Of a stretch of DNA of 64,000 nt, positions 53,447 to 61,428 are shown piece after piece. The notes below the pieces were generated by a model. That model was not told the origin of the DNA and did not search any database. It saw nothing but the letters and a program-made list of their open reading frames with translations. How positions within the stretch are numbered: position 1 is the first letter of the stretch; each line of letters begins with the position of its first letter. The position numbers and the translations under genes were made by a program. The stretch comes from Thermococcus sp. 18S1 (lineage in GTDB: Archaea; Methanobacteriota_B; Thermococci; Thermococcales; Thermococcaceae): NCBI RefSeq assembly GCF_012027645.1, contig NZ_SNUU01000001.1:992001-1056000 (forward strand). The letters run 5' to 3'.

Positions 53447-54183
53447 GGCTCCCACCTCGCGAAGGTCTTGAACTTCCTTATGATGTACTCGTCATCGTAG
53501 CCGAGGCTCTTGAGTATCTCGTACTCGCTAGCGGGGTTCACCTCTCCGGGCAGTGGGCCTCTGCACCCTATGCATCCGAGACCCGAGCGCACGCAGACAG
53601 CTTTGCAGCCTCCGTAGGTTATCGGGCCAAGACACGGAAGGCCTTTCTTCACCAGCACACACTCGTACTCGTTGAGCTTGCACTCAAGGCAGACCGGGTA
53701 GTCCTTTCTAACGGGCTCGATGCCTTTGGCAATATCGATGAGCACCTGGTAAACTTCCTCCTTGTCGTACGGGCATCCAGGAAGGGCGAAATCAACGGCG
53801 ACGTATTCGACGACCGGTTTGGAGTCGAGGGCGCGCATCGGATTTCCGCCGTCCCCGTAAACTGCCTTAAGCTTCTCCCTGATGGGGAGTTCAACGCTGG
53901 CCTGAACAGAGCCGTGGGTTGCGCAGGTTCCGAGGGCTATGAGGTACTCCGAGTGGTTTCTCGCCTCTTTGAGAAGGTTCAGGTCGCGCTGGGTCGAGAC
54001 GGTTCCTGTTACGAGTGCAACATCGTAGTGGTTCCCCTCGCTCAGGCTGGTTGCCATGTGGAACTCGGTTATCTCGTAGAATTCGAGAAGGTCGAAGAGC
54101 TTCTCATAGAGGAAGAGCATGTTGAGGGCACAGCCGCCGCAGTCGGTAAGTTCGAAAACTGCCAACTTGAGCTTGTCCATCAT
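53443..54183 (-). CDS. hydD: Cytosolic NiFe hydrogenase, delta small subunit
   Basis: 246 residues with the three Fe-S clusters that wire the NiFe site: proximal TDCGGCALNM with GTCATHGSV and LPGCPYDKEEV; medial/distal CLECKLNEYECVLVKKG, CLGPITYGGCKAVCV and GLGCIGCRGP. ELTDCGGCALNMLF is the signature of the small subunit of the group 3b enzymes. ATG 54181-54183 follows gggggttgat; a second ATG follows directly. It overlaps the hydG stop by four bases and the hydA start by four bases. Confidence 0.94.
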   Translation of the reverse strand: MMDKLKLAVFELTDCGGCALNMLFLYEKLFDLLEFYEITEFHMATSLSEGNHYDVALVTGTVSTQRDLNLLKEARNHSEYLIALGTCATHGSVQASVELPIREKLKAVYGDGGNPMRALDSKPVVEYVAVDFALPGCPYDKEEVYQVLIDIAKGIEPVRKDYPVCLECKLNEYECVLVKKGLPCLGPITYGGCKAVCVRSGLGCIGCRGPLPGEVNPASEYEILKSLGYDDEYIIRKFKTFARWEP

Positions 54184-55055
54184 ATCAACCCCCTTGTGGA
54201 GAGAGCGTCCCAGTACGTGAAGACCGGTCCGTCCTTGCAGACGTACTTGATGGACGTGCTCGTTCCAACGATGCAGTGGCCGCACTTGCCTATCCCACAG
54301 CGCATGCGCCTTTCGAGGGTCATGTATATCCTGCCCGGTGAGAGCTTTCTGTCGAGGAGTTCCCTTATGACGAACTTGTACATGACCGGCGGACCACAGA
54401 TGAGTGCGTAGGTGTTGTTCACGTCGAACTCCTCTCCCCTAAACAGGTCGGTGACGACACCCTTGCACACCCTGTCAGAGAAGCCCCTCTCCAGATAGAT
54501 GCACGACGGGCTTTCGACCTCGTAGGCGAGCTTCACAGAGCAGTTCATGGCCTCGCCGTGCTTCAGGAGGTGTATTATCTCGTCGCGGAAGAGTATGTCC
54601 TCGTAGGCCTTGGTTCCATAGAGCAGCCAGACGTTCTCGTACTTGCCGGTGTCGATGGCGTACCAGAGCACCGAGCGGAGGGGCGCCATTCCAAGGCCGC
54701 CGGCGACAAGAATCAGGTTCGAACCTTCCATCTCCTCCATGGGGAAACCGTTTCCATAGGGCCCGCGGATTCCTATTATGTCGCCCTCCTTCATCTTGTG
54801 TATGAACTTTGTCATTCTGCCCACTTTTCTGATGCAGAGCTGGAGGTAGCCCTTTCTCGTTGGGGATGAGCATATGCTTATCGGGAACTCTCCGAAACCG
54901 CGTATGTCAACGATGACGAACTGTCCCGGCTTGAAGTTGAAGTTGGCCCCAACCTCTGGGTCGAGGAAGCGAAGTGTGAAGAGCTTTTCCCTCGATGTCA
55001 GGTCCTTCACTTCGAGAATCCTGGCGTTGTAAGTCATATACGGGTTCTCGCTCAT
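54180..55055 (-). CDS. hydG: Cytosolic NiFe hydrogenase, gamma flavin/NAD(P) subunit
   Basis: 291 residues, ferredoxin-NADP reductase fold. FAD domain: FKPGQFVIVDIRGFGEFPISICSSP; NAD(P) domain: LILVAGGLGMAPLRSVLWYA and YALICGPPVMYKFV; C-terminal [2Fe-2S] module: ERRMRCGIGKCGHCIVG with YVCKDGPVF. This subunit exchanges electrons with NAD(P)H. It overlaps hydB upstream and hydD downstream by four bases each. GTxAYEDILFRDEI is the usual linker. Nucleotide preference cannot be decided from sequence alone. Confidence 0.94.
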   Translation of the reverse strand: MSENPYMTYNARILEVKDLTSREKLFTLRFLDPEVGANFNFKPGQFVIVDIRGFGEFPISICSSPTRKGYLQLCIRKVGRMTKFIHKMKEGDIIGIRGPYGNGFPMEEMEGSNLILVAGGLGMAPLRSVLWYAIDTGKYENVWLLYGTKAYEDILFRDEIIHLLKHGEAMNCSVKLAYEVESPSCIYLERGFSDRVCKGVVTDLFRGEEFDVNNTYALICGPPVMYKFVIRELLDRKLSPGRIYMTLERRMRCGIGKCGHCIVGTSTSIKYVCKDGPVFTYWDALSTRGLI

Positions 55056-56056
55056 TTCAGGGACCCCCTAACCTCCTCAAGAACCTTGACGTGTTCTATC
55101 TTCGCCGGGCAGAACTCGTCGCATCTTCCACATCCGACGCAGTTGTAGCCCGCTGATGGGTCGAAGTAGCTCTTGCAGTAATAGCGGTGCCTGAAGCGGT
55201 CTAAACGGGTAGGTCTGAAGTTGTGGCCTCCTGCCACCAGTCCGTGGTTCTCCATGAAGCACGAGTCGTAGCGCCTCTCGCGGACTGCTTTGTACGCGTC
55301 CATCCAGCGGTCGCAGACCTCGTAGCAGCGGCACGTCGGACAGACCATGTTGCAGTTGCCGCAGGCGAGGCATATGTCCGCGTACTTCTTCCATACCGGG
55401 CTGTTGTACGCCAGATCGAGCATGTCGGCGAGGCCTTCCTGTGGAAGCTCCTTCTGGAAGGCTTTCGCCCGCTTCTCCTCGAACTCCTTGAAGTTGGCCA
55501 GGTCTTCGTCGGTCACCTCTTCAAACAGCTCACCGTTTTCCCACGCAATCTCATGACCGCGGACGCTGCCTATTCTCACAAGCCATCCGTCCGGCAGCTC
55601 GTGAAGGAACAGGTCGAAGCCGTCCATGGCGAAGTGTGTGCCGAGGCTCTTGCAGAAGCAGTACTCGTCGGGCATGCAGCTTATCCCTATTATCAGGGTC
55701 TTCTCGCGCCTGCTCTTGTAGTACGGGTCGGCGGGCTCATCGAGGTACACCTTGTCGAGTATCTTAAGACCGTGGATATCACAGGAATGGAGTCCAAAGA
55801 GGACCATCGGCTCTGCTTCTACCTCCTCTTCCCAGCGGCCGTTTTTCAGCCTGAGAATAGCTTCCCTGGGCCTGAAGAAGAACTTCTTTGGCGGGAGCAT
55901 GGTTCTGTTGTAGTCCAGCGCTATCTCCGCCGGGCTGTGCACCTCCTGGAAAGAATAGATGCTCCCCCGTTTGACGGGGGCATACATGGTACCCCATTCC
56001 CCGAGGGACTTGAAGAACTTCTCAAAGTTTTCGGAGGGCAATTTTATATATCTCAA
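55052..56056 (-). CDS. hydB: Cytosolic NiFe hydrogenase, beta Fe-S subunit (TTG start)
   Basis: 334 residues with conserved CDIHGLKILDKVYLD and CMPDEYCFCK segments and two [4Fe-4S] motifs, CLACGNCNMVCPTC and CVGCGRCDEFCPAK. Called the sulfur-reducing beta subunit in Pyrococcus. I place the start at TTG 56054-56056: ggtgat precedes it by four bases, and (M)RYIKLPSENFEKF then lines up with the start of the Pyrococcus furiosus beta subunit as I recall it. The in-frame ATG 56062 and GTG 56065 lie inside the ribosome binding sequence. First gene of the hydBGDA operon. Confidence 0.93.
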   Translation of the reverse strand: MRYIKLPSENFEKFFKSLGEWGTMYAPVKRGSIYSFQEVHSPAEIALDYNRTMLPPKKFFFRPREAILRLKNGRWEEEVEAEPMVLFGLHSCDIHGLKILDKVYLDEPADPYYKSRREKTLIIGISCMPDEYCFCKSLGTHFAMDGFDLFLHELPDGWLVRIGSVRGHEIAWENGELFEEVTDEDLANFKEFEEKRAKAFQKELPQEGLADMLDLAYNSPVWKKYADICLACGNCNMVCPTCRCYEVCDRWMDAYKAVRERRYDSCFMENHGLVAGGHNFRPTRLDRFRHRYYCKSYFDPSAGYNCVGCGRCDEFCPAKIEHVKVLEEVRGSLK

Positions 56057-56223
56057 GGGCATCACCGCCTTAAATGGGATTACAATTTTAAGTTTGTAAA
56101 GAATCGATTTAAGAATTTTTCAAACGAATGGTTACCAACCAGATGTTACAAACTTGTACTTTAGTGCACTCTTATAAACATTAAAGTTGAAACCCTTTTG
56201 AGAAAATCCCGTGGTGATGCGAG
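56057..56223. promoter_or_regulatory. Divergent control region of the hydrogenase and NuoEFG-like operons
   Basis: 167 bases of AT-rich DNA. Minus-strand TATA-like cttaaat (56107-56113) serves hydBGDA; plus-strand cttataaac (56171-56179) serves the NuoE-like operon. A SurR-type repeat lies midway. There is also a ttacaa...ttgtaa inverted pair (56080-56085 and 56094-56099) near the hydB transcription start. The plus operon has ggtgat-gcgag before its ATG. Confidence 0.7.
56131..56153. promoter_or_regulatory. SurR-type binding site, extended
   Basis: GTT-acc-AAC-cagat-GTT-aca-AAC: two GTTn3AAC palindromes separated by five bases. The published SurR consensus in Pyrococcus is GTTn3AACn5GTT, which this matches exactly and extends by a complete second palindrome. 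SurR is a redox-switch activator of hydrogenase genes in the absence of sulfur. Upstream position relative to both TATA boxes is that of an activator. Confidence 0.8.
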
Positions 56224-56688
56224 ATGGAAGCCTCGTTCGATTATATACGCTCTTATCCCCCGGAACCGAGTTCCCTAATCCCTCTTCTCCAGAGGACCCA
56301 GGAGCGCTTCGGTTACCTTCCCCGGGAGGCGCTTGAGGAGATAGCGAACTACCTCGGTGTCCCGCTCAGCAGGGTCTACGGTGTGGCAACGTTCTACGCC
56401 CAGTTCCGCTTCGAGCCCCTCGGGAAGTACGTCGTCAAAATCTGCCACGGAACGGCCTGCCACGTAAACGGCGCCGTGAACATATCCCAGGCCATAACAG
56501 AGGAGCTTGGAATTGAAGAGGGTGGGACGACGGAGGACGGGCTCGTGACGCTTGAGCGCGTCGCCTGTCTTGGATGCTGCAGCCTGGCACCGGTCATAAT
56601 GATAAACGACAAGGTCTTCGGCAAGCTCACGCCGGATAAAGTCAGGAAACTGATGAGAAAGCTAAGGGAGGGGAAGCTCGATGTCTGA
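56224..56688 (+). CDS. NuoE-like [2Fe-2S] subunit
   Basis: 154 residues: helical N-terminus (SLIPLLQRTQERFGYLPREAL), ISRVYGVATFYAQFRFEPLG-type NuoE core, and thioredoxin-like [2Fe-2S] domain with C74-x4-C79 (CHGTACHVNG) and C115-x3-C119 (CLGCCSLAP). The family forms dimers with NuoF in complex I, in NAD-reducing hydrogenases and in bifurcating formate dehydrogenases and hydrogenases. Overlaps the next gene by eight bases. First gene of the plus-strand operon facing hydBGDA. Confidence 0.94.
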   Translation: MEASFDYIRSYPPEPSSLIPLLQRTQERFGYLPREALEEIANYLGVPLSRVYGVATFYAQFRFEPLGKYVVKICHGTACHVNGAVNISQAITEELGIEEGGTTEDGLVTLERVACLGCCSLAPVIMINDKVFGKLTPDKVRKLMRKLREGKLDV

Positions 56689-58483
56689 AATCAAGGCCAT
56701 CGCAGTCGGCATGAACTCCTGTGGGATAGCTGCCGGCGCGAGGGAAACCTACGAGGCCATAAAGGCCGAGCTTGAGAAGAGAGGCCTTGATGTCAAGCTC
56801 AAGATAGTAGGCTGCGTCGGTATGTGCTACCGCGAACCCCTCGTGGACATAATCACCGATGAGGAGATAATCACCTACGGTCACGTTGATCCCAAGAAGG
56901 TTCCCCGGATTATAGAGGAGCACGTTATCAACGGAAAGCCCATAGAGGAGTGGATAGTCAAGCACGACTGGTGGGAGAACGGCGAGAGGAAGACGTGGGA
57001 CGTTGACGGCTACTTCGCCAAACAGAGGAAGATAGTGCTCGAAAACTCCGGCTACATAGACCCCGAGAACATCGACGAGTACATCTCTGCTGGAGGCTAC
57101 GAGGCGCTGAAAAAGGCCCTCAAAATGAAGCCCGAGGAGATAATAGACGTCATCATGAAGTCCGGGCTGAGGGGAAGGGGCGGTGCAGGATTCCCGACCG
57201 GTCTGAAGTGGAAGTTCGCGAGGGAGGCGAAAGGAGACATCAAATACATCGTCTGCAACGCCGACGAGGGCGACCCCGGAGCCTTTATGGACAGGAACGT
57301 CCTTGAGGGCGATCCGCACCGAGTTATTGAGGGCATGATAATCGGTGCCTACGCGATCGGAGCGACGAAGGGCTTTATCTACGTCCGTGCCGAGTACCCG
57401 CTGGCCATAAGGAGGCTGAAGATAGCGCTGAAGCAGGCGCGCGAGAGGGGGTTCCTCGGTGAGAACATCCTTGGAAGCGGCTTTTCATTCGACATCGTCA
57501 TCAAGGAAGGCGCCGGAGCGTTCGTCTGTGGTGAGGAGACTGCCCTGATAGCCTCGATAGAGGGCAAGCGCGGAATGCCGAGGCCGAGGCCGCCCTATCC
57601 GGCCCAGAAGGGTCTCTGGGGCAAGCCCACCAACATCAACAACGTGGAAACGTGGGCGAACGTGCCGTGGATAATCAAACACGGCTGGGAGGCCTACGCC
57701 TCGATAGGAACCGAGAAGAGCAAGGGAACGAAGGTCTTCGCCCTGTCAGGCAAGATAAAGCACGGCGGAAACGTTGAGGTTCCGATGGGAATGACGCTGA
57801 GAGAGATACTCTACGAGATAGGCGGAGGAACTAAGACCGGCAAGAGGATTAAGGCTGTCCAGCTCGGTGGTCCCTCTGGAGGCTGCATCCCGGAGTATCT
57901 CTTCGACACGCCCGTTGACTACGAGAGCGTGAACGCGACCGGTGCGATAATGGGGAGCGGCGGAATGGTCGTCATGGACGAGGACACCTGTATGGTCGAC
58001 GTCGCCAAGTTCTTCCTCGACTTCACAGTGAAGGAATCCTGCGGAAAGTGCACCTTCTGCCGCCTCGGAACGAAAAGGATGTGGGAAATACTGGACAAGT
58101 TCACCAAGGGCGAAGCAACGGAGGAAGACCTTGAAAAGCTCGAACGACTCGCCTATCAGGTCAAAGCTGGTTCGCTCTGCGGCCTCGGGCAGACGGCACC
58201 GAATCCCGTTCTCACAACGCTCCGCTACTTCAGGGACGAATACCTTGCCCATATCCAAAGAAAATGCCCCGCTAAGGTCTGCAAGCCGCTCATCAAGTAC
58301 GTCATCATCACCGATAGGTGCACCGGCTGTACGGCATGCGCTATATTCTGCCCGGTGAAGGCGATAAGCGGCGAGAAACTCAAGCCCCACGTCATCAACC
58401 AGGAGGAGTGCATCAAGTGCGGGACCTGCTACGAGGTGTGCCGGTTCAACGCCATAGAGATAGTCGATGCGGGGGGTGAGTGA
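56681..58483 (+). CDS. NuoF/HndC-like NAD(P)H- and FMN-binding subunit with extra ferredoxin domain
   Basis: 600 residues in the long HndC/HydB-type layout: an N-terminal thioredoxin-like [2Fe-2S] domain (1-100, with Cys 14, 45 and 49 region), NADH/FMN domain (GLRGRGGAGFPTG at 162-174, NADEGDPGAFMDRNVLEGDPH, GEETALIASIEGKRGMPRPR, GLWGKPTNINNVET), an SLBB part, the NuoF [4Fe-4S] motif (SCGKCTFCRLGT, SLCGLGQTAPNPV) and a C-terminal two-cluster ferredoxin (CTGCTACAIFCPVKA, CIKCGTCYEVCRFNA). This layout is found in electron-bifurcating enzymes. Overlaps its neighbours by a few bases on both sides. Confidence 0.95.
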   Translation: MSEIKAIAVGMNSCGIAAGARETYEAIKAELEKRGLDVKLKIVGCVGMCYREPLVDIITDEEIITYGHVDPKKVPRIIEEHVINGKPIEEWIVKHDWWENGERKTWDVDGYFAKQRKIVLENSGYIDPENIDEYISAGGYEALKKALKMKPEEIIDVIMKSGLRGRGGAGFPTGLKWKFAREAKGDIKYIVCNADEGDPGAFMDRNVLEGDPHRVIEGMIIGAYAIGATKGFIYVRAEYPLAIRRLKIALKQARERGFLGENILGSGFSFDIVIKEGAGAFVCGEETALIASIEGKRGMPRPRPPYPAQKGLWGKPTNINNVETWANVPWIIKHGWEAYASIGTEKSKGTKVFALSGKIKHGGNVEVPMGMTLREILYEIGGGTKTGKRIKAVQLGGPSGGCIPEYLFDTPVDYESVNATGAIMGSGGMVVMDEDTCMVDVAKFFLDFTVKESCGKCTFCRLGTKRMWEILDKFTKGEATEEDLEKLERLAYQVKAGSLCGLGQTAPNPVLTTLRYFRDEYLAHIQRKCPAKVCKPLIKYVIITDRCTGCTACAIFCPVKAISGEKLKPHVINQEECIKCGTCYEVCRFNAIEIVDAGGE

Positions 58484-58484
58484 A

Positions 58485-61340
58485 ATGGTCAAAATCATAG
58501 TCAACGGGAAGGAAATCGACGCCCCGGAGGGGAAGCCGCTCATAGACTTCCTCCGTGAAATCGGTGAGCACGTTCCCGGCTTCTGCTACACGAACGAGCT
58601 CGATCCCTACGGCTCCTGCAGGCTCTGTCTCGTCTCCACAAAGAGGGGAGTCACAACCTCGTGCACCCTCAAGCCGATGGAAGGGCTTGAGTTGGAGACC
58701 CTCAGCGACGAAGTCGTTTCGATGAGGAAGACGGCACTTGAGCTCATCCTTTCGGACCACTACGGCGACTGTATCGGCCCCTGTCAGGACGGCTGTCCGG
58801 CCCACAGCGACGTCCAGGGATACCTCGCACTCATAGCGATGGGCAAGTACCACGAGGCGGTCAAACTGATGAAGGAGAAGTACATCCTGCCGGCCGTGCT
58901 CGGAAGGGTCTGCCCGGCCTTCTGTGAGGACGCCTGCCGGAGAAACCTCGTGGAGGAGCCCCTCGCGATAAGGCAGCTGAAGAGATACGCGGCAGATTAC
59001 GACCTTGAGCACGGCCCGTGGATGCCCGAGATTCCGCCCTCGACCGGAAAGAGGATTGCCGTTGTCGGAGGCGGGCCGGCTGGCCTTGCCTGCGCCTACT
59101 ACCTCAGGACGATGGGTCACGAGGTCACGATAATCGAGGCGATGCCCCACCTGGGAGGGATGATGCGCTACGGCATTCCGCCCTACAGACTGCCGAGGGA
59201 CGTCTTGGACAAGGACATAGCGACCGTGATCAACACGGGAATAGAGGTGAAGATCAACACCGCCCTCGGAAGGGACGTAACCCTTGAGGAGCTCCGCGAG
59301 AAGTACGACGCGGTCTTTCTCGGCGTCGGCGCCTGGAGAAGCAGGAAAATGGGGATTCCGGGCGAGGAGCTTGAAGGCGTCATGCACGGCATAGAGTTCC
59401 TCAGGAAGGTCAACACCGGCGAAAAGGTCGAGCTCGGGGAGCGCGTCATAGTCGTCGGCGGCGGAAACACGGCCATGGACGTTGCTCGGACGGCTCTGAG
59501 GCTCGGTGCAGAGGTTACCGTCGTCTACAGGCGCTCAAAGGCAGAGATGCCCGCCAACGAGAGGGAAGTTGAAGAGGCGATGGAGGAAGGCGTTGAGTTC
59601 ATGTTCCTCACCAACCCGGTGAGAATTCTTGGGGACGGGAAGGTCGAGGAGGTAGAGCTCATCAAGATGCGCCTCGGCGAGCCGGACGCCAGCGGCAGGA
59701 GGAGGCCGATACCGATTGAGGGCTCGGAGTTTAAGGTCAAAGCGGACAACGTTATCCTTGCCATAGGCCAGTACTGCGACGAGGAGTTCCTGAAGAGCCT
59801 CGGCATCGAGGCGAGGCGCGGAAAGGCCCTCGTTGATGAGGTGACGCTCCAGACGAGCGTTCCCGGCGTCTTCGCCGGCGGCGACCTCGTCCTCGGGCCG
59901 TCAACGGTCATCGAGAGCATAGCCACCGGAAGAAGGGCCGCGATAATGATAGACTTGTATCTTAAAGGCAAGTTGGAGAAGGTTAAAGCCGTTCTCACCG
60001 AGCCCGAAAAGCACATCGAGGAAGTTCTGAGCGACGACGACCTGTACAGGGTTCTCTTCGACCTCAGGCCCTACAACCACTGGAAGAAAGTCACCGAGAA
60101 GGACTACGAGAGCGTTGAAAGAAAGCCGAGGGCGAAGGTGAAGCTCCTCGATCCAGAAAAGAGGAGGAGAACCTTCGAGGAGGTCGAACCGGCCCTAACC
60201 GAGGAGCAGGTTCTTGAGGAGGCCCAGCGCTGTATGAGCTGTGGCTGTATGGAGGTCTTCCGCTGCAAGCTGAGGGAGTATGCAACGCTCTACGGTGCCG
60301 AACAGTACGCCTTCGAGGGCGAGGGGAACAAGTTCGAGATAGATGAAAGCCACCCGTGGGTGACGCTCGACAACAACAAGTGCGTCCTCTGCGGCCAGTG
60401 CGTCAACTTCACCCACGAGATAGCCGGAGAGGGAGTCCTTGACTACCTGTTCCGTGGATTCAAGACGAGGATCTCGCCGCCGCTCGGGGAGAGCCTTGGA
60501 GACATGGAGGGCAGGTTCATCGGGGAGATGATAGACCTCTGTCCTGTCGGAGCAATAACCGAGAAGCTTCCGTTCGTCAAGCCCGGGCCCTGGAAGACGA
60601 AGCCCGTCAAAACCGTTTGCAACGGCTGTTCCTTCGCCTGCGAGATGAACGTGGAGATCTACGACGGCATGCTCGTGAGGGCTTCGAGGGTGGAAGGTTC
60701 ATGGAACGGCCACCTCTGCGACTACTGCCGTTTCGCCAGGCCATGGGCCGAAGACCTCGCCGGGCCGCTCCTCAACGGCGAACCTGTGGGCTGGGAAGAG
60801 GCCAAGAAGTTCCTCTCCGAGAGGAGCTATGCCCTGATCTTAACACCGGAGCTGACAAACGAAGAAATCGCCCGGCTCAAGGCCTTCGCTGAGGAGAGGG
60901 GTATTCCAATAGGCTCGACCGTTAGCGGAGGCATCTCCACGGCCACGCTGGACGACATAAGGAACGCCAAGAGGGTTCTCCTGAAGGCGGACCCCGAGAA
61001 GTTCCCGCTGCTCAAGATACTCCTGAAGGGCAAGGAAATCGTCGAGGAGGGCTACGACGTTGCGATACTTGAGGGGGGAGAGCCTCTCGACGTTCCAACG
61101 CTGATCCTCCATGAGGGGGTCAATGCTGCCGGACTGCTGAAGGCAGGAGTAACGGGAATCCCGGAGAGCGATGCATACGTCGTGGTCGGAAGGCCGGTGG
61201 AGGACCTGAAGGGCGACGTCCTCGTGGTCCCAGCGGGGGTGTGGGCCGAGAAGAGCGGAACCGTCACCAACGCCTTCGGAATGGAGCTGAAAATGGAGAG
61301 GGCGAGGGAAGGCTACTCGCCGCTGGAGCTTTTCTCGTGA
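58485..61340 (+). CDS. NuoG/GltD fusion: multi-Fe-S flavoprotein subunit
   Basis: 951 residues. Residues 1-80: [2Fe-2S] ferredoxin (C34, C45, C48, C60). Residues 90-155: GltD/NfnB-type Cys motifs (CIGPCQDGCPAH; CPAFCEDACRR). Residues 188-490: FAD and NAD(P) Rossmann domains (GGGPAGLACAYYL at 195, VIVVGGGNTAMDVART at 321, GDLVLGPSTVIES). Residues 583-690: [4Fe-4S] clusters (CMSCGCMEVFRC, CVLCGQCVNF, LCPVGAI). Residues 712-750: NuoG-type CNGCSFACEMNV. The last 200 residues are a shortened molybdopterin-like domain with EKSGTVTNAFG but no catalytic subdomain. So it is an electron-transfer subunit, not a formate dehydrogenase. ATG 58485 follows ggtgagtga. Confidence 0.93.
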   Translation: MVKIIVNGKEIDAPEGKPLIDFLREIGEHVPGFCYTNELDPYGSCRLCLVSTKRGVTTSCTLKPMEGLELETLSDEVVSMRKTALELILSDHYGDCIGPCQDGCPAHSDVQGYLALIAMGKYHEAVKLMKEKYILPAVLGRVCPAFCEDACRRNLVEEPLAIRQLKRYAADYDLEHGPWMPEIPPSTGKRIAVVGGGPAGLACAYYLRTMGHEVTIIEAMPHLGGMMRYGIPPYRLPRDVLDKDIATVINTGIEVKINTALGRDVTLEELREKYDAVFLGVGAWRSRKMGIPGEELEGVMHGIEFLRKVNTGEKVELGERVIVVGGGNTAMDVARTALRLGAEVTVVYRRSKAEMPANEREVEEAMEEGVEFMFLTNPVRILGDGKVEEVELIKMRLGEPDASGRRRPIPIEGSEFKVKADNVILAIGQYCDEEFLKSLGIEARRGKALVDEVTLQTSVPGVFAGGDLVLGPSTVIESIATGRRAAIMIDLYLKGKLEKVKAVLTEPEKHIEEVLSDDDLYRVLFDLRPYNHWKKVTEKDYESVERKPRAKVKLLDPEKRRRTFEEVEPALTEEQVLEEAQRCMSCGCMEVFRCKLREYATLYGAEQYAFEGEGNKFEIDESHPWVTLDNNKCVLCGQCVNFTHEIAGEGVLDYLFRGFKTRISPPLGESLGDMEGRFIGEMIDLCPVGAITEKLPFVKPGPWKTKPVKTVCNGCSFACEMNVEIYDGMLVRASRVEGSWNGHLCDYCRFARPWAEDLAGPLLNGEPVGWEEAKKFLSERSYALILTPELTNEEIARLKAFAEERGIPIGSTVSGGISTATLDDIRNAKRVLLKADPEKFPLLKILLKGKEIVEEGYDVAILEGGEPLDVPTLILHEGVNAAGLLKAGVTGIPESDAYVVVGRPVEDLKGDVLVVPAGVWAEKSGTVTNAFGMELKMERAREGYSPLELFS

Positions 61341-61400
61341 TTTTCTCTTTATCATTTTGGGATGAAGCGGAGGTGATTGTCAGGGGCCTGGCGAAATATT

Positions 61401-61408
61401 TTTATATG
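61401..61408 (+). promoter_or_regulatory. TATA box of the AAA ATPase gene (leaderless)
   Basis: tttatatg is centred about 25 bases before ATG 61429, with no ribosome binding sequence between, so the message probably begins at the start codon. It separates this gene from the NuoEFG-like operon. Confidence 0.5.
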
Positions 61409-61428
61409 TTTCGACCTGCGATTATATT

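Noticed and set aside
58485-61340. Annotation as formate dehydrogenase alpha subunit
   Set aside because: The full molybdopterin/selenocysteine catalytic domain is missing; only a short NuoG-like end is present.
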